Notes under the pieces: generated by a model
What the model was told of the DNA's origin: nothing
What the model saw: only the letters and a program-made list of their open reading frames with translations
The model's database searches: none
Made by a program: the position numbers and the translations under genes
From: Heligmosomoides polygyrus polygyrus
Taxonomy: Eukaryota > Nematoda > Chromadorea > Rhabditida > Heligmosomidae
Assembly: GCA_947396885.1 (NCBI GenBank)
Contig: OX377205.1
Location: 51,010,676 to 51,074,675 of the forward strand
Direction of reading: 5' to 3'
DNA length: 64,000 nucleotides
Part shown: piece after piece, positions 42,083 to 52,509 of the stretch
Layout: each line of letters starts with the position of its first letter
How positions within the stretch are numbered: the first letter of the stretch is position 1

Positions 42083-43090
42083 ATGCCAGCCACCACCTTA
42101 CTTCCGGTTCTGCAGAGAGGAATGACAAAGCGAGTCATTCTCAACCTATCGTCCGGCCAGCGAAGGGGTTTGAAAGAAATAAAGGACCTTACAGCTTGTG
42201 GCTCTTTAAGAGTGGGCGTCAGTGACAAAGGAGGGGAGTTTGTGGTCCTTCCACAAGAGCTTGACAGAGCTATTACTAGACTCCACCTCCAGGACCACAA
42301 CGTCGAATCCACGTGCAAGGAATTCACAGCCGAGTCCAAGCGTCTCAAACAGACGTGGTCTACGATTGCAAGAGAAGCCGGATTCGAAGATAAGCTTATT
42401 GGGACGCTCAAGTGCGTTAACCCGGTCTGTCCGGTGCTATACGTACTCACCAAGACCCACAAGTTGCCCACGGAAGATGCAATCAATAACCCCGCGGTGT
42501 TTAAGGTTAGACCTATTATCAGCGGCGTTGGGGGCCCCACATATCGCGTATCATGGTTACTAAATCTGGTCCTCAAACAGGTCCTCAAGTTTCTGCCGGC
42601 CCATCTTCTTAATACCGCTGCTTTCTGGGGAGGCTTAGGGGAGTGTCATTGGGAGAAGGCTGCGTTATGGAGTCGTTCGATGTAACATCGCTGTACACGA
42701 ACGTACCTAAAAGTAGCGCAATGCAGGCGGTGTATGGAATTCTTACGGCACATCAGGACCAGCTCATTATTTATGACTTTCTATATCACGAATTATGACA
42801 CTCATAAGTGAGTGCCTGGAATGCAATGTTTTTAGATGGTCCAATAAGTACTATAAGCAGGTTAGAGGGCTGGCTATGGGCCAGCGTCTGGCTTATCGCT
42901 TTATCAGGTTATCGCTTTCATGTCTAAAATAGAGGAACCCGTCATGGAGTGCAGACCTCTACTGTACTTTCGCTACATTGATGACTGTTTCATTGTATGT
43001 ATGTAGAACGAAATGGACATATGTTTCGAATTGCTCAACCAGCAGGCATAGCACATTAAGCTCACAAGGGAAAAACCCACTGATAACTGT
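42083..43090 (+). pseudogene. Penelope-like reverse transcriptase, frame-broken
   Basis: Plus-strand frames give LTACGSLRVGVSDKGGEFVV, YVLTKTHKLPT, FKVRPIISGVGGPTYRVSWL, ESFDVTSLYTNVP, VRGLAMGQ and the catalytic RYIDDCF (42971-42991). These are the Penelope/telomerase-like RT blocks. Frame changes near 42650, 42800, 42890 and 43000 break the protein. Confidence 0.85.
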
Positions 43091-43980
43091 TTGCCGTTCC
43101 TTAACGTCCAAGTCAGTTGTACGCGGGGCAGATTCCATACTAAATGGTATCGTAAGCCCAATAGTAAGAACATCATCGTGCACTTCAGGTCTGCTCATCC
43201 ATTTCAAACGAAGAGAGCCACGATTAAGAACATGTTCCGAACGGCGGCGGCGGTGTCCTCAGACAGCGATCTCAACTCAGGTAATTGCAAATGGCATCTC
43301 GAATCGCGGTATCCAACGGGTATAACAAGCAGAGCCTGGCTAAAGGTCATCAAACACCGGCAATGGCAGCGAGACGTCAGAGCGACAATAAAACTCCTTT
43401 TAAGGTGCCTTTTGTCTCGGATGATTTCAGTACCGAAGTGCGAAACTGCATTCGCAAAGATGGTCTTGATAGGACGGTCCGCATAATCGAGGTTCCGCCG
43501 GCCAATCTCAAGGCACGTCTCGTTAGGAATCGACTATACGATTCCTGCTGTAAGACTCGCCAGCGTATTATCTGCCCATTCGGTAAGGAGGGAGACTGCA
43601 TGGTCTCAGGTGTGGTATGCCTTATAAAATGCACGGGTTGCAACGGCGAGTACATTGGCGAGACGGGTAGACCCCTTGGGGAGCGCGTTAAAGAGCATTT
43701 GGGCATGCTTCGTAGGTGCGATATCGCCGGTCCGTTGGGTGAGCACAGACTACGATGTCACAATGGCGCGGGCATTGACGTGACGGTGACGATATTGGCA
43801 CGCGAGTTCGAGATCTCGGCGCGCAAAACGCTAGAAGCGCTGTGGATTGATGCTAGGAACCCCACGATAAACAGGAAGGAGGAACGCGTAGCAGTGATAC
43901 AGGAGCTGGCTCCTGTATCACCGCTACGCGTTGACCTTTGTGGTCTCGAACCGGAGGACAGTCTGCCAGAGGCTCGCTAG
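43091..43980 (+). CDS. Penelope-like C-terminal part with GIY-YIG endonuclease
   Basis: The frame from 43091 (MPFLNVQVSCTRGRF) overlaps a second frame (43285-43980) holding the endonuclease. The latter has VRNRLYDSCCKTRQRIICPF, VVCLIKCTGCNGEYIGETG and RPLGERVKEHLG, then HRLRCHNG and the ALWIDARNPTINRK end. YIGETGRPLGER is the GIY-YIG core, with a CxxC zinc-finger-like pair just before it. Penelope endonucleases nick target DNA to prime reverse transcription. The frame of this domain is intact, although that of the RT is not. Confidence 0.85.
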
Positions 43981-44166
43981 GAGGGTGAATCGAAGGTGAC
44001 CTCATCTCCTCATGTGTCGCCTTAAAAGGGGTACCGTTCGCCCATCTGCACTGGACTGTTTGTGCTACCTCCTCGTTTTTCGTCTCCCTCTCCTACCAGT
44101 CTCTGATTCACCGCTGTGGTCTGAAATGACTCTTGGACGGATGGTTTTTCAAACTCAACTTGACTC

Positions 44167-44211
44167 TTCCAGGCTCTGAAGAAGGCGGTTACGCCGAAAC
44201 GTTAGCCGGAA
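44167..44211 (+). ncRNA. hammerhead-ribozyme-like motif, right arm
   Basis: TTCCAGGCT (helix I), CTGAAGA core, helix II GGCG-GTTA-CGCC, GAAA, a two-base-pair helix III (AC/GT), then AGCCGGAA closing helix I. The order and all core boxes fit a type I hammerhead. One extra A between the CTGAAGA box and helix II deviates from the consensus. Hammerheads with tiny helix III are reported from Penelope-like elements and act as dimers. Activity here is unproven. Confidence 0.55.
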
Positions 44212-44270
44212 TAAAGGATCTGTACTAATCTTGGTTCGTCAGCTACATCACTTGGGTATTCATACTGATC

Positions 44271-45402
44271 AATGTCATGCCAAGATTCAATGACAGTCGA
44301 ACATGGAATTTTCTATTAACAGTAAGAACCTTATCACAATAGTAGTTACAATAGAAGTAAGCTGTTAGTCAACAGCAAAAATTCGCAATGGAATAGCAAG
44401 TTCCCATTCGCAAGTTCATGCAATACTAGCTAGCCAGAAGCCCACTGATGGAACTTGTGTGACTAAATCTCGTGCGCCCCGAAGGTTCGCTGCTGCTTCG
44501 CAAGCGAATGCAGTGACGCAAATGTGGAAGCGCGTCGTTCAACATGGCTTAACCACTATTCCTCATCTAATCTGCTTCTCTGTGCCACATAGAGAAGGGT
44601 AGTCGGGTAGATGACACCATACGGTCCGACCGCTGGCGACAGGGACGGCTAGTGACGTCATACGCGTCTTACCAATGGGCGACACTGTACGCCGCCTGTT
44701 GGCTGCGCTCTTTCGGGATGCCTCCGCTTGTAGATTGGGGAAATACCAAGGTTTCTTAATGTTTGCCTAAATGGTGCTCGCGAATGGCAAATCACGAATG
44801 ACTTGAACTGTGGAGAGCGAGTTGGACTCAGGCAAACTCTTCGTAAGGCGGATATGAAACTAGCTCTACGTCAACTCTGGCAAAGCTAACCTTGGGCCAT
44901 ACTGCATCCTCCTTGCTTCTAATATGTTATAGTTGACAACCTACTCAAGCGAATCCATTCCAAGGCGGCTCAGGGGCGGGACGGATTTTACGACCCGAAA
45001 GCGAAGTTTCGAGATAGAGAAGGAAAGAACCGAGGTTTGTTTCGCATTGTTAGGCCTATGGTATACTCCCGTCCGCTGCCGCGACGCGGGAGTACACAGC
45101 GACGCGACGGCTCACGATGCGCGTCGCGAGCCGTCGCCATGGCTGAAGCTGACAGAGTTCCCGCAGTTCTGCAGACGGAGCGTCAAAAGAGGCGGGAACC
45201 AAAGGAAAGAGAATCTCGGATATGGAGCGAATTCCGCGCGGGACTAACTCACGGGCGCGAGCGACGAGTCGGCGGCTGAGGGAGCGGTCGGTGCATCGTC
45301 ATCGATTGGCGCGATGGACTCTGGCCGGCCCGTAGATGAGTTTTCTAAAATGTTTTTTGTATGTTTTGTTATTCTAGGTGTGTAGTCGTGTACACTATTT
45401 GA
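44271..45402. other. no gene; GC hairpins at the 3' end
   Basis: Between 45060 and 45145 two hairpins occur (ACTCCCG..CGGGAGT and GCGACGGCTC..GAGCCGTCGC). Possible 5' flank or leader of the RTE element that follows. No protein recognised. Confidence 0.4.
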
Positions 45403-48364
45403 TTGCCACTGTATATCCACGTCGCTTTGTGTGTTTTCGATGTGAATTGCTTCGGAATTCGGCCTGGGAAGGGACGACTCATAGGTGGCGATGTCCGTTC
45501 CTCCACGTGGTGCCACTGGAAACTGCCCGCTCTGCGAGCTAAGCCGAACACGGACATTCGATTGCAGGCGACAGGCCCTTGTGACGGGCCGGCCTACGAA
45601 CACCCATGTCACATCACATGGTTCATGACATTGCAAGTTTTTCGTGATAGTGCTACGGCGTCCGCGGGAGCCGACGCGCACTCGCAGGGCCCGGCGAGTG
45701 TGAGAAGTACGCGAGGGTCCCTGATGCGAGGACGGCATCGGGGGGCAACTGAGCTAGTCCGAAAGTCCCGTAACGTAAGCAGGACCCGCGTGGCAACGCT
45801 GAATGTGGGTACGTTGACGGGCCGCTCGTGCGAGTTGGTTGAAGCACTGGAGCGTAGAAGAGTTGATTTCTGTGCGGTGCAGGAGACGAGGTGGTCCTGC
45901 CGCAAGTCAAGGGACATAGGACGTGGCTTCAAGGCCGTTCTATGTGGAAGTCCCAGGACCACCAGTGGTGTCGGAATACCGTCGAAAGATGTCATCATAG
46001 TCGCTGGTGACCTTAATGGGCACGTAGGTGCTACGAAAGAAGGGTACAGCTGTAATGGTGGCTTCGGATACGGATCACGTAACCCCGATGGTGAGCGCTT
46101 CTTGATTACGCGGAATCGCATAACCTCACCATAGTGAACACCGTCTTCCGAAAACGCGACTCGCACCTTATCTCACACTACAGTGGGAGCACCAAGACTC
46201 AGATAGACTTTGTCCTTATGAGAGATCGAGACCGGAGTCTTGTCACAGACGCGAAGATCGTGCCGTATGAGACGGTCGCCCCACAGCATCGACCGCTGAT
46301 CTGCACTTTGAAGATCGTCCTCCGAGGCTGAAGCAGGTTGAGCGATGCGGTGCAGCTAGAATTAAGTGGTGGCGAGTCAGAAAGAAGGAAGCAGCTGTGA
46401 TTTCTCGCGTGCGGTTACCGACAGTCACGACTGTCGACGAAACTTGGAAGAAGGCGACCGACGCGATTCGTCAAGCTGCACAGTCGGAACTCGGCATTAC
46501 GAAGTCTGGGCGACGGAAGGTCGACAAGCAGGCCTGGCTGTGGACAGATGACGTGAAAGCAAAAGTGCGAGAGAAGAAGTCGCTCTATCACGTGTTTCTC
46601 GGCGAAAAGACAGCCGATAACTGGCGGAAGTACCAGAAAGCGATGAAAGCTGCAAAGAAGGCCGTGGCTGTTGCAAAAGCCATTCATTACGGAGATGTCA
46701 ACGAGAAGCTCGAGTCTCGCGATGGTGAGCGGTATCTGTACCGACTTGCAAAGAATCGCCATCGTCAGCCCGAGGACATCGAAAAGTTGTTCGGCATCAA
46801 TGATGAGAACGGCCATCTTCTTACGGACCGCAAGAAGGTATTGAAGCGATGGCGCGATTATTTTGAGGAAATCTCTACGGTAGAATTCCCTCATCCAGCC
46901 ATCCCTTCAGCGGAGATTGAAGCGGCTTTGAAGAAGATGAGGCCAGGCAAAGCGACTGGGCCCGATGACGTGGCAGCTGATTTGTGGAAGTCCAAGTACT
47001 GGTACCCTGCTGAGTGGTTGGCGAAGTTCTTTAATCAGGTTGTGGCGTAGAAGAAGGTGCATGAGTGTTGGCGTCAAAGTACGACGATTCCAATTTGGAA
47101 GAAGAAGGGCAGTCCTGCAGACTGCTCCAATTACCGTCCGATTCGCTTGCTTTCGCACAGCATGAAGATCTTTGAGCGAATTGTCGATGGACGAATTCGG
47201 GACATCGTCCAGCTGTCCAGCAATCAGTGCGGCTTCGTGGCTGGTTGTGGCACCGTTGATGCCATACACGCCACTCGCCTCCTGATAGAGAAGCATCGCC
47301 TTCCTCGACTTAGAGAAGGCCTTTGACCGCGTACCGCGTGAAGTGATATGGTACGCCTTGCGACATCATGGAGTTCCCGAAGAGCTCATAGAGTGGGTGC
47401 GAATTCTCTACTCTTGTCCAAAGAATCGAGTCAAAGCTGCAGCTGGCACCTCGATGGAGTTCCCCATCTCTGTCGGGGTACACCAGGGTTCTGCGCTTTC
47501 CCCACTCCTCTTTGTTGTCGTCATGGATGTCATCACACGAGATCTTCAGAAGCCCGTCCCTTGGACGTTGCTTTATGCCGATGACGTGATGCTCGCGAAG
47601 ATAAAGGAGAACTCGAGCGAGAGTTGCAAGCTTGGTGTGATCGCTTGGAGCGGTTTGGACTCAGATTGAACGTGAAAAAGACCGAGTATTTAACGACGGA
47701 CGTTACCGAGTCCAGCTCCATCAAGGTCCACGGCATCGAGCTTCCATGCACGGCGGTCTTTAAGTACCTGGGATCAGTAGTCGCGTCTGACGGCAAACTG
47801 ATGGTCGAAGTGAATTCACGCGTGAGTGCAGCTTGGTCCAAGTGGCGCTCGTTGACTGACGTGCTCTGCGACAAGAAGATACCGGAGCGCTTTAAGTCAA
47901 AGATCTACAGGGCAGTCATCCGGCCAGTAGCGATGTACGGCGCTTAGTGTTGGCCTGCGACCAGGGAAGTTGAAACGCGCCTCAGCGTCATGGAGACGAA
48001 GATGCTGCGCTGGACGGCAGGAGTCACGCGCATGGACCGCATCCGAAACGATGCTATTCGGCAGAAGTTTGGTGTCGCGCCGATAAATGACAAGATGCGC
48101 GAAGCTCGCTTACGATGGTACGGCCACGTTCTGCGTGGAGAAGAAGACAGCGTCCGCAAGATAGGCCTTAACTTCGAGGTAATAGGAAAGCGGCCTAGAG
48201 GGCGCCCAAAGCAGCGCTGGGTTGATACGTTACATACGGACTTGAAAGCGGCTGGTGTCCACCCTGATTTAGCGCTGGATCGGGAAAGGTGGCGTAATGA
48301 CACCAGAATAGCGGACCCCGCTACGAAGCGGGACAGACGCTGAAGAAGAAGAAGAAGAAGAAGA
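45403..48364 (+). mobile_element. RTE-clade non-LTR retrotransposon with deleted endonuclease segment
   Basis: The endonuclease reads RVATLNVGTLTGRSCELVEA and FCAVQETRWSC, then jumps from TTSGVGI to PSKDVIIVAGDLNGHVG. This loses roughly 60 residues normally lying between the QET and GDLN motifs. The reverse transcriptase has GKATGPDDVAADLW, LDLEKAFDRVPREV, VHQGSALSPLLFVVVMD and the catalytic YADD (about 47573-47584). The C-terminal part has VFKYLGSVVASDGK, RWYGHVLRGEED and RPRGRPKQRW. Stops at 46132, 47048 and 47946 and several frameshifts break it. It ends in a GAA repeat (48341-48364). A 3' fragment of the same family is at 19018-19292. Confidence 0.88.
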
Positions 48365-49460
48365 TAGGTAATATATCCATAGTCCTGGAGTGGAGCCGAA
48401 AAAGAGATGAATGTGGAATTTTCAAAATGGAACGATTGATGTGAACGGCTTCAAAATCGACTTCGCCGAAGGATGCGATGAGGAGATACGTCTATAAGTA
48501 TTCACGTGAGCCGATTCATTGAAATGACCTTTAATGTCGCCTTGTTTGAGCTTCGTCCTTCAACAAAGTTGCGATTTGGATGACTTAGAAGAGTGATGTT
48601 GTCCCACGAAAAATTGCAAAACTGTGATTTGCATGACAGAGGTGTTGCAAAATACGTTCGATCGGTGATGATTCGATCACATCCTAGTCTTCGTGCTTCT
48701 TTACGCCATTATTTTCGTCTTCGCACGAGATTTTTCTCCGCTGGTTTTATCTGTGTCACTATTTCAGCTACAGGCATTCCTGAGGGACGTGAAATGGGGT
48801 GAAGGTGGAATGATGTTTACGGCCGATTGGAATGGCTTTCATTGGAATGGCTTCATTGGAATGGATTCATTGGAATGGCTTACACACAGTCCACGAAGTG
48901 GACATAGTCTGGGTTAGTTGAAGGGGATCCGAAAAAGAAGTGAATTAAAATCCTAGGTGTTTCCAAATGGGTCGAATCATAGAGACAGCTTCCACAGTCG
49001 AATAGCTGCAGCTAGAGGGGATCCGAAGAGCAAACACGATTTATAGGAATCACTTAAAAAATCGACTTAGCTGAGAGGATCAGAAGAGGAAATGGAGCTT
49101 TTTCGAATGGGCCGAATCATAGGAAGGGCGTCAACAGTCGATTAATTGGAGGGGATCCAAAGAAGACATGGACTTAGAATTTTCTAAATGATGCTATTCA
49201 TATGGGTGGCTTAAAAAATTGACTTCGCCAGAGGCATGCGGAGAGGAAAGACTTAGACTTTTCTGCATCGGTCCAGTGATAGGAACGGTTTCCACAATCG
49301 ACTATTTGGAGGAGCTCCGAATTCGAAATATATTTGAAGGGGGTCCGAAATAAACCGAGTTTTTTTTCGAATGATTCTCTGAAATTTTCTGATGTTTATG
49401 AGTGAGGCGATTCATCCAGTTTCTACACTGTTCGTTGGTAGCATAGCTTATGCTTTAGAC
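48365..49460. repeat. degenerate tandem repeats
   Basis: From 48900 to 49370 related blocks recur: GGGGATCCGAA (48923, 49017), AATGGGTCGAATCATAG (48966) and AATGGGCCGAATCATAGG (49108), and TTCCACAGTCGA/TTCCACAATCGA. At 48825-48886 a short array repeats ATTGGAATGGCTTC about four times. No gene. Confidence 0.7.
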
Positions 49461-50190
49461 TCGCGTTTTTACATTGATACCTGTCTCTATCTCCCATTGT
49501 GATGTTGTTACAATACCGCGCGGCATACCGCATGCTCATACCTCCTTTAGTTTAAAGTTGCTTGGGAAACTGTTGGCAACGTTCGATTTGCCTCCTCGAG
49601 ATCTACACAAGCATATATTAAACTTTACCGAAGTTTTAGAACGCCTCATTTTTGCCATGGGTGGCCTAAAAAATGACAGGAGCAGGCTCTTGCGATAAAA
49701 GCACCTTATCTCTTTGAACGTGCATGTCTTCGGACTATCTCAAGCATGGCGTGCGTTGTCAGTGCTCCGTCATGCCTGGAATGCTCCGAGAGTGCGCCGT
49801 GCACAATGTATATAGGATCGAACATATCAATCGAGTCGGAGAAAGCATGTTCACTTCGCTTTTATCTTCCCTTACTGGAAAACGTAAAGCCTTCAAGACT
49901 ATTTCAAGCCGTCTGGAAAATTTTATCAGAAATTTCCAGCCGCCCTGCTCGGGAATTGCTTTAATATGTCCCTGCAAGACTTAAGTGTGCCTTGTGTGCA
50001 ATGCGTATAGAGATGAACCTACCAATCTAGTGGGTTCGACAACCGGTAGAGTGAGCGTTTTGGGAGTTACATCATAAATTTCCAGCCACCCTACTAAGGA
50101 ATTGCTCTAACGCTGTCCATCTAGTCTTTGGAGTGCGTCGTGAAGAATGCATATAAAGTCGAACATTTCAATCGAGGGGGCGACCGCTGG
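49461..50190. repeat. degenerate repeated block
   Basis: GTGCACAATGTATATAGGAT (49799), GTGTGCAATGCGTATAGAGA (49995) and GTGAAGAATGCATATAAAGT (50141), each followed by CGAACAT/GAACCT and a CAATC word, mark three diverged units. No coding frame has supporting context. Confidence 0.5.
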
Positions 50191-51318
50191 CAAATTGCAC
50201 CCGCGGGCGTGTTCGGAGCGCAATAACTCTTTCAAGTTCAAATCGTTTCGGCTGCAACTCGTGGGTATTATAGGCAATAAAACGGTCTAGTAGGATACTA
50301 AAGTAGAACTATGTACTACCTAGGAAGGGGCAATGTTACAGGGGTGCCAAAATGCAGGTGAGGTTTATGTGACGCTTTTTTTCCGACTTCGGTGAACCAC
50401 TGCGGCGAGCAAACGGCCTTGGAATGCATATGCAAACAGAGCGCTTAGGGTACTTCACGATGACCTGTTCAGAGCTCCTCAGCTTCCTAAACTGCCTTAG
50501 CCTCAGCTGCCAGTGTAAGGTGACCGAAGATAGCGGTTAAAGTTTTTAGCGTTCTTACACTCCCAGATTTCAGTGTTCGACACTTGCAATGGTACCGTTC
50601 TGTTCAGCATAAAAAGCGCTATTGAATGGTTTCAATTTTGACCGATTTTGGAAACATCGATCCTTTGACAGATTCGCATCGAGGACGAGGCCGCTCGAGT
50701 CCGCTCCAAATGGATTTGACGTCATTGAAAACCGATATCTTCGAGTTAGGCCATGTTTGACCCCATTCGATAGAGCTTTTCATGCCGAATTGAACATTGA
50801 TATTGGGTGTATGGAATACTGTAATGTGGGCGAGTAAGAGCGAGGAGAACATCAGTCGTTGTGTGCTAAATTGCACGCGCGGGCGTGTTCTGAGCGCGAT
50901 AACTTTGTCATGTGTGAACCTTTCCGGTTGCAGCCTGTGGGTTTTGTAGGCAGCCAAATGTTCTAGCAGCGCGCTGAAATACAATAATGTAGCTTATGAT
51001 TGGACAAATTTACTGCATTGTGAAAATGCAAGTTAGCCTTGTGTGACACGATTTTCTCCAATTTCAGTCGACCCCTGCGAGAAGACGCGGAGAGCTAATG
51101 GCCTGCCGGAAATGCGCAGCCGAGCAGAACGCCTAAACTTCTTTACGATGACGTGCTCATAACTCCCTAGCTGATTAAACTGCCTTAGCACCAACTACCA
51201 TTTTAGGGCAGCGGAGTTTTAGCGTTTGAGGTTTCCTACGCCATTATTATTCGCTCACTTTTGAGTTTTTGACACTCGCAATAATACCATTAGGTTCACT
51301 ACAAAAAGCGCTATCGCT
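50191..51318. repeat. two-copy tandem repeat, ~676-bp period
   Basis: 50191-50630 and 50867-51318 align from CAAATTGCACCCGCGGGCGT / TAAATTGCACGCGCGGGCGT to AAAAAGCGCTAT. They share ACGATGACCTG/ACGATGACGTG and AAACTGCCTTAGC. Strongly diverged, therefore old. Confidence 0.75.
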
Positions 51319-51790
51319 GCCACATGCAGTGCCCAACTCCACAAAGTCGCCGCAGCTCTCCAAGAAATAGGCCTGAGAAGTCGAAGGTGATGATCCTGCA
51401 TGACAACGCAAATCCACATGTTGCAAGACTCACAAGAGAAACAGCAGAGAAGCTGGGCCGAGAGGTAATGCCACATCGACTCGTATAGCCCTGACCTCGC
51501 CCCCACCGACTACCTTCTCTTCCATGCTCTCAAGCAAGAAGCTGGAGAGAAATATTTTGAAACGGACGAAGACCACAAAAATTGGATTCAGCGATGGTTC
51601 GACACCAGAACTCAAGTCTTTTACGCGAGAGGAATTAGAAAACTACCCAGTCTTTCAAAAAGTGTAGTGGAACAAAATGGAGATTGATTGATTGATTGAT
51701 TTGATTGATCAATTCATTTGACTTTGTAGTTGTGAAGTAATAAGTATTTGAAAAAGAATGAAAAGACTTTTTTCCAACCTAATAAAAACA
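51319..51790 (+). pseudogene. mariner transposase C-terminal remnant
   Basis: SKVMILHDNANPHVARL, then in another frame YSPDLAPTDYLLFHALKQEA, EKYFETDEDHKNWIQRWFDT and ARGIRKLPSL. The catalytic HDNA and PDLAPTDY motifs identify it. Only the last third remains, with frameshifts. ATTG repeats follow (51683-51705), and a likely 3' end CCAACCTAATA is at about 51775-51785. Confidence 0.85.
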
Positions 51791-52509
51791 TACATGTTAT
51801 GCACCGAAGACTACGTGGTTGACTTTGGCGGCGGCGTGGCAGGCGATGCCACGGTGCGTGCGTCGCAGGGTGCGGCAGGTGCGGCCTAGGGTCGAGGTAA
51901 GTGTGACGAGACTTTGAGGGCCAATGAGATTTCCTACGAGTTAAATACATGTTAAACAAGAGAGTAACTAAATAAAAACATGACAAAACAAACAAAGGAA
52001 AACAGGAAGTAGGTTAAAGCTTCAGCAGCATGATGGGGAGATCTAATACTACACCGGTAGGAGGAGATGACGGGTTAAGTGAGATGAAGTGGGTAAGTGA
52101 CGTGATGTTGATTGCTACGATGGACGATAAATGATGATGACATGGGGTGGGGTTGACGTTGATGACTATATAAGCGTTATGTACAGCTATATACAGGTCG
52201 GCGACTCGAACGGCAGGTGTGAAGGCGAACGGCGGCTCGACAGGCGTTAAGGCTGGTGCGGCACGAACAACGAAGCACGGCACGACCGAGAACACCAGAC
52301 CTCAACAAAAGGCTGGGGAGAACTGTGCTAAGATGAAATGAAGACGATATATTGATCGTATGATAAAGATATTGAAATATCAAGGGCGTATATGTAGAAA
52401 TAATATATAAGGATTATAAGAAGAAATTGCGATAGCAATATAAGAAAGGGATGAAAGAAGAAAACAAAGAAGAAGCCAATAGAAAAGAGTAAACATACCA
52501 TTTTAATCG
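51791..52509. other. no gene; possible LTR-related flank
   Basis: A TATATAAG box at 52168 and repeated ATGATGA words. It lies just 3' of the gag remnant on the minus strand, so an LTR could be here, but no matching partner was identified. Confidence 0.3.

Larger units (their letters stand above)
39285..44270 (+). mobile_element. Penelope-like element with inverted terminal arms
   Basis: The plus-strand core (reverse transcriptase then GIY-YIG endonuclease, 42083-43980) is followed by a 3' region to about 44270. An inverted partial copy of this 3' half lies on the left, in two pieces (39285-39380 and 40932-41973). Inverted partial copies of this kind are a known peculiarity of Penelope-like elements. 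The left arm is split by a 1551-bp insertion at CCTGG. The RT frame is broken, so the copy is probably dead, although its endonuclease frame is open. Confidence 0.82.

Noticed and set aside
45403..45780. First part of the 243-residue frame as a separate gene
   Set aside because: It runs into the RTE endonuclease in the same frame. The N-terminal part is probably leader sequence.
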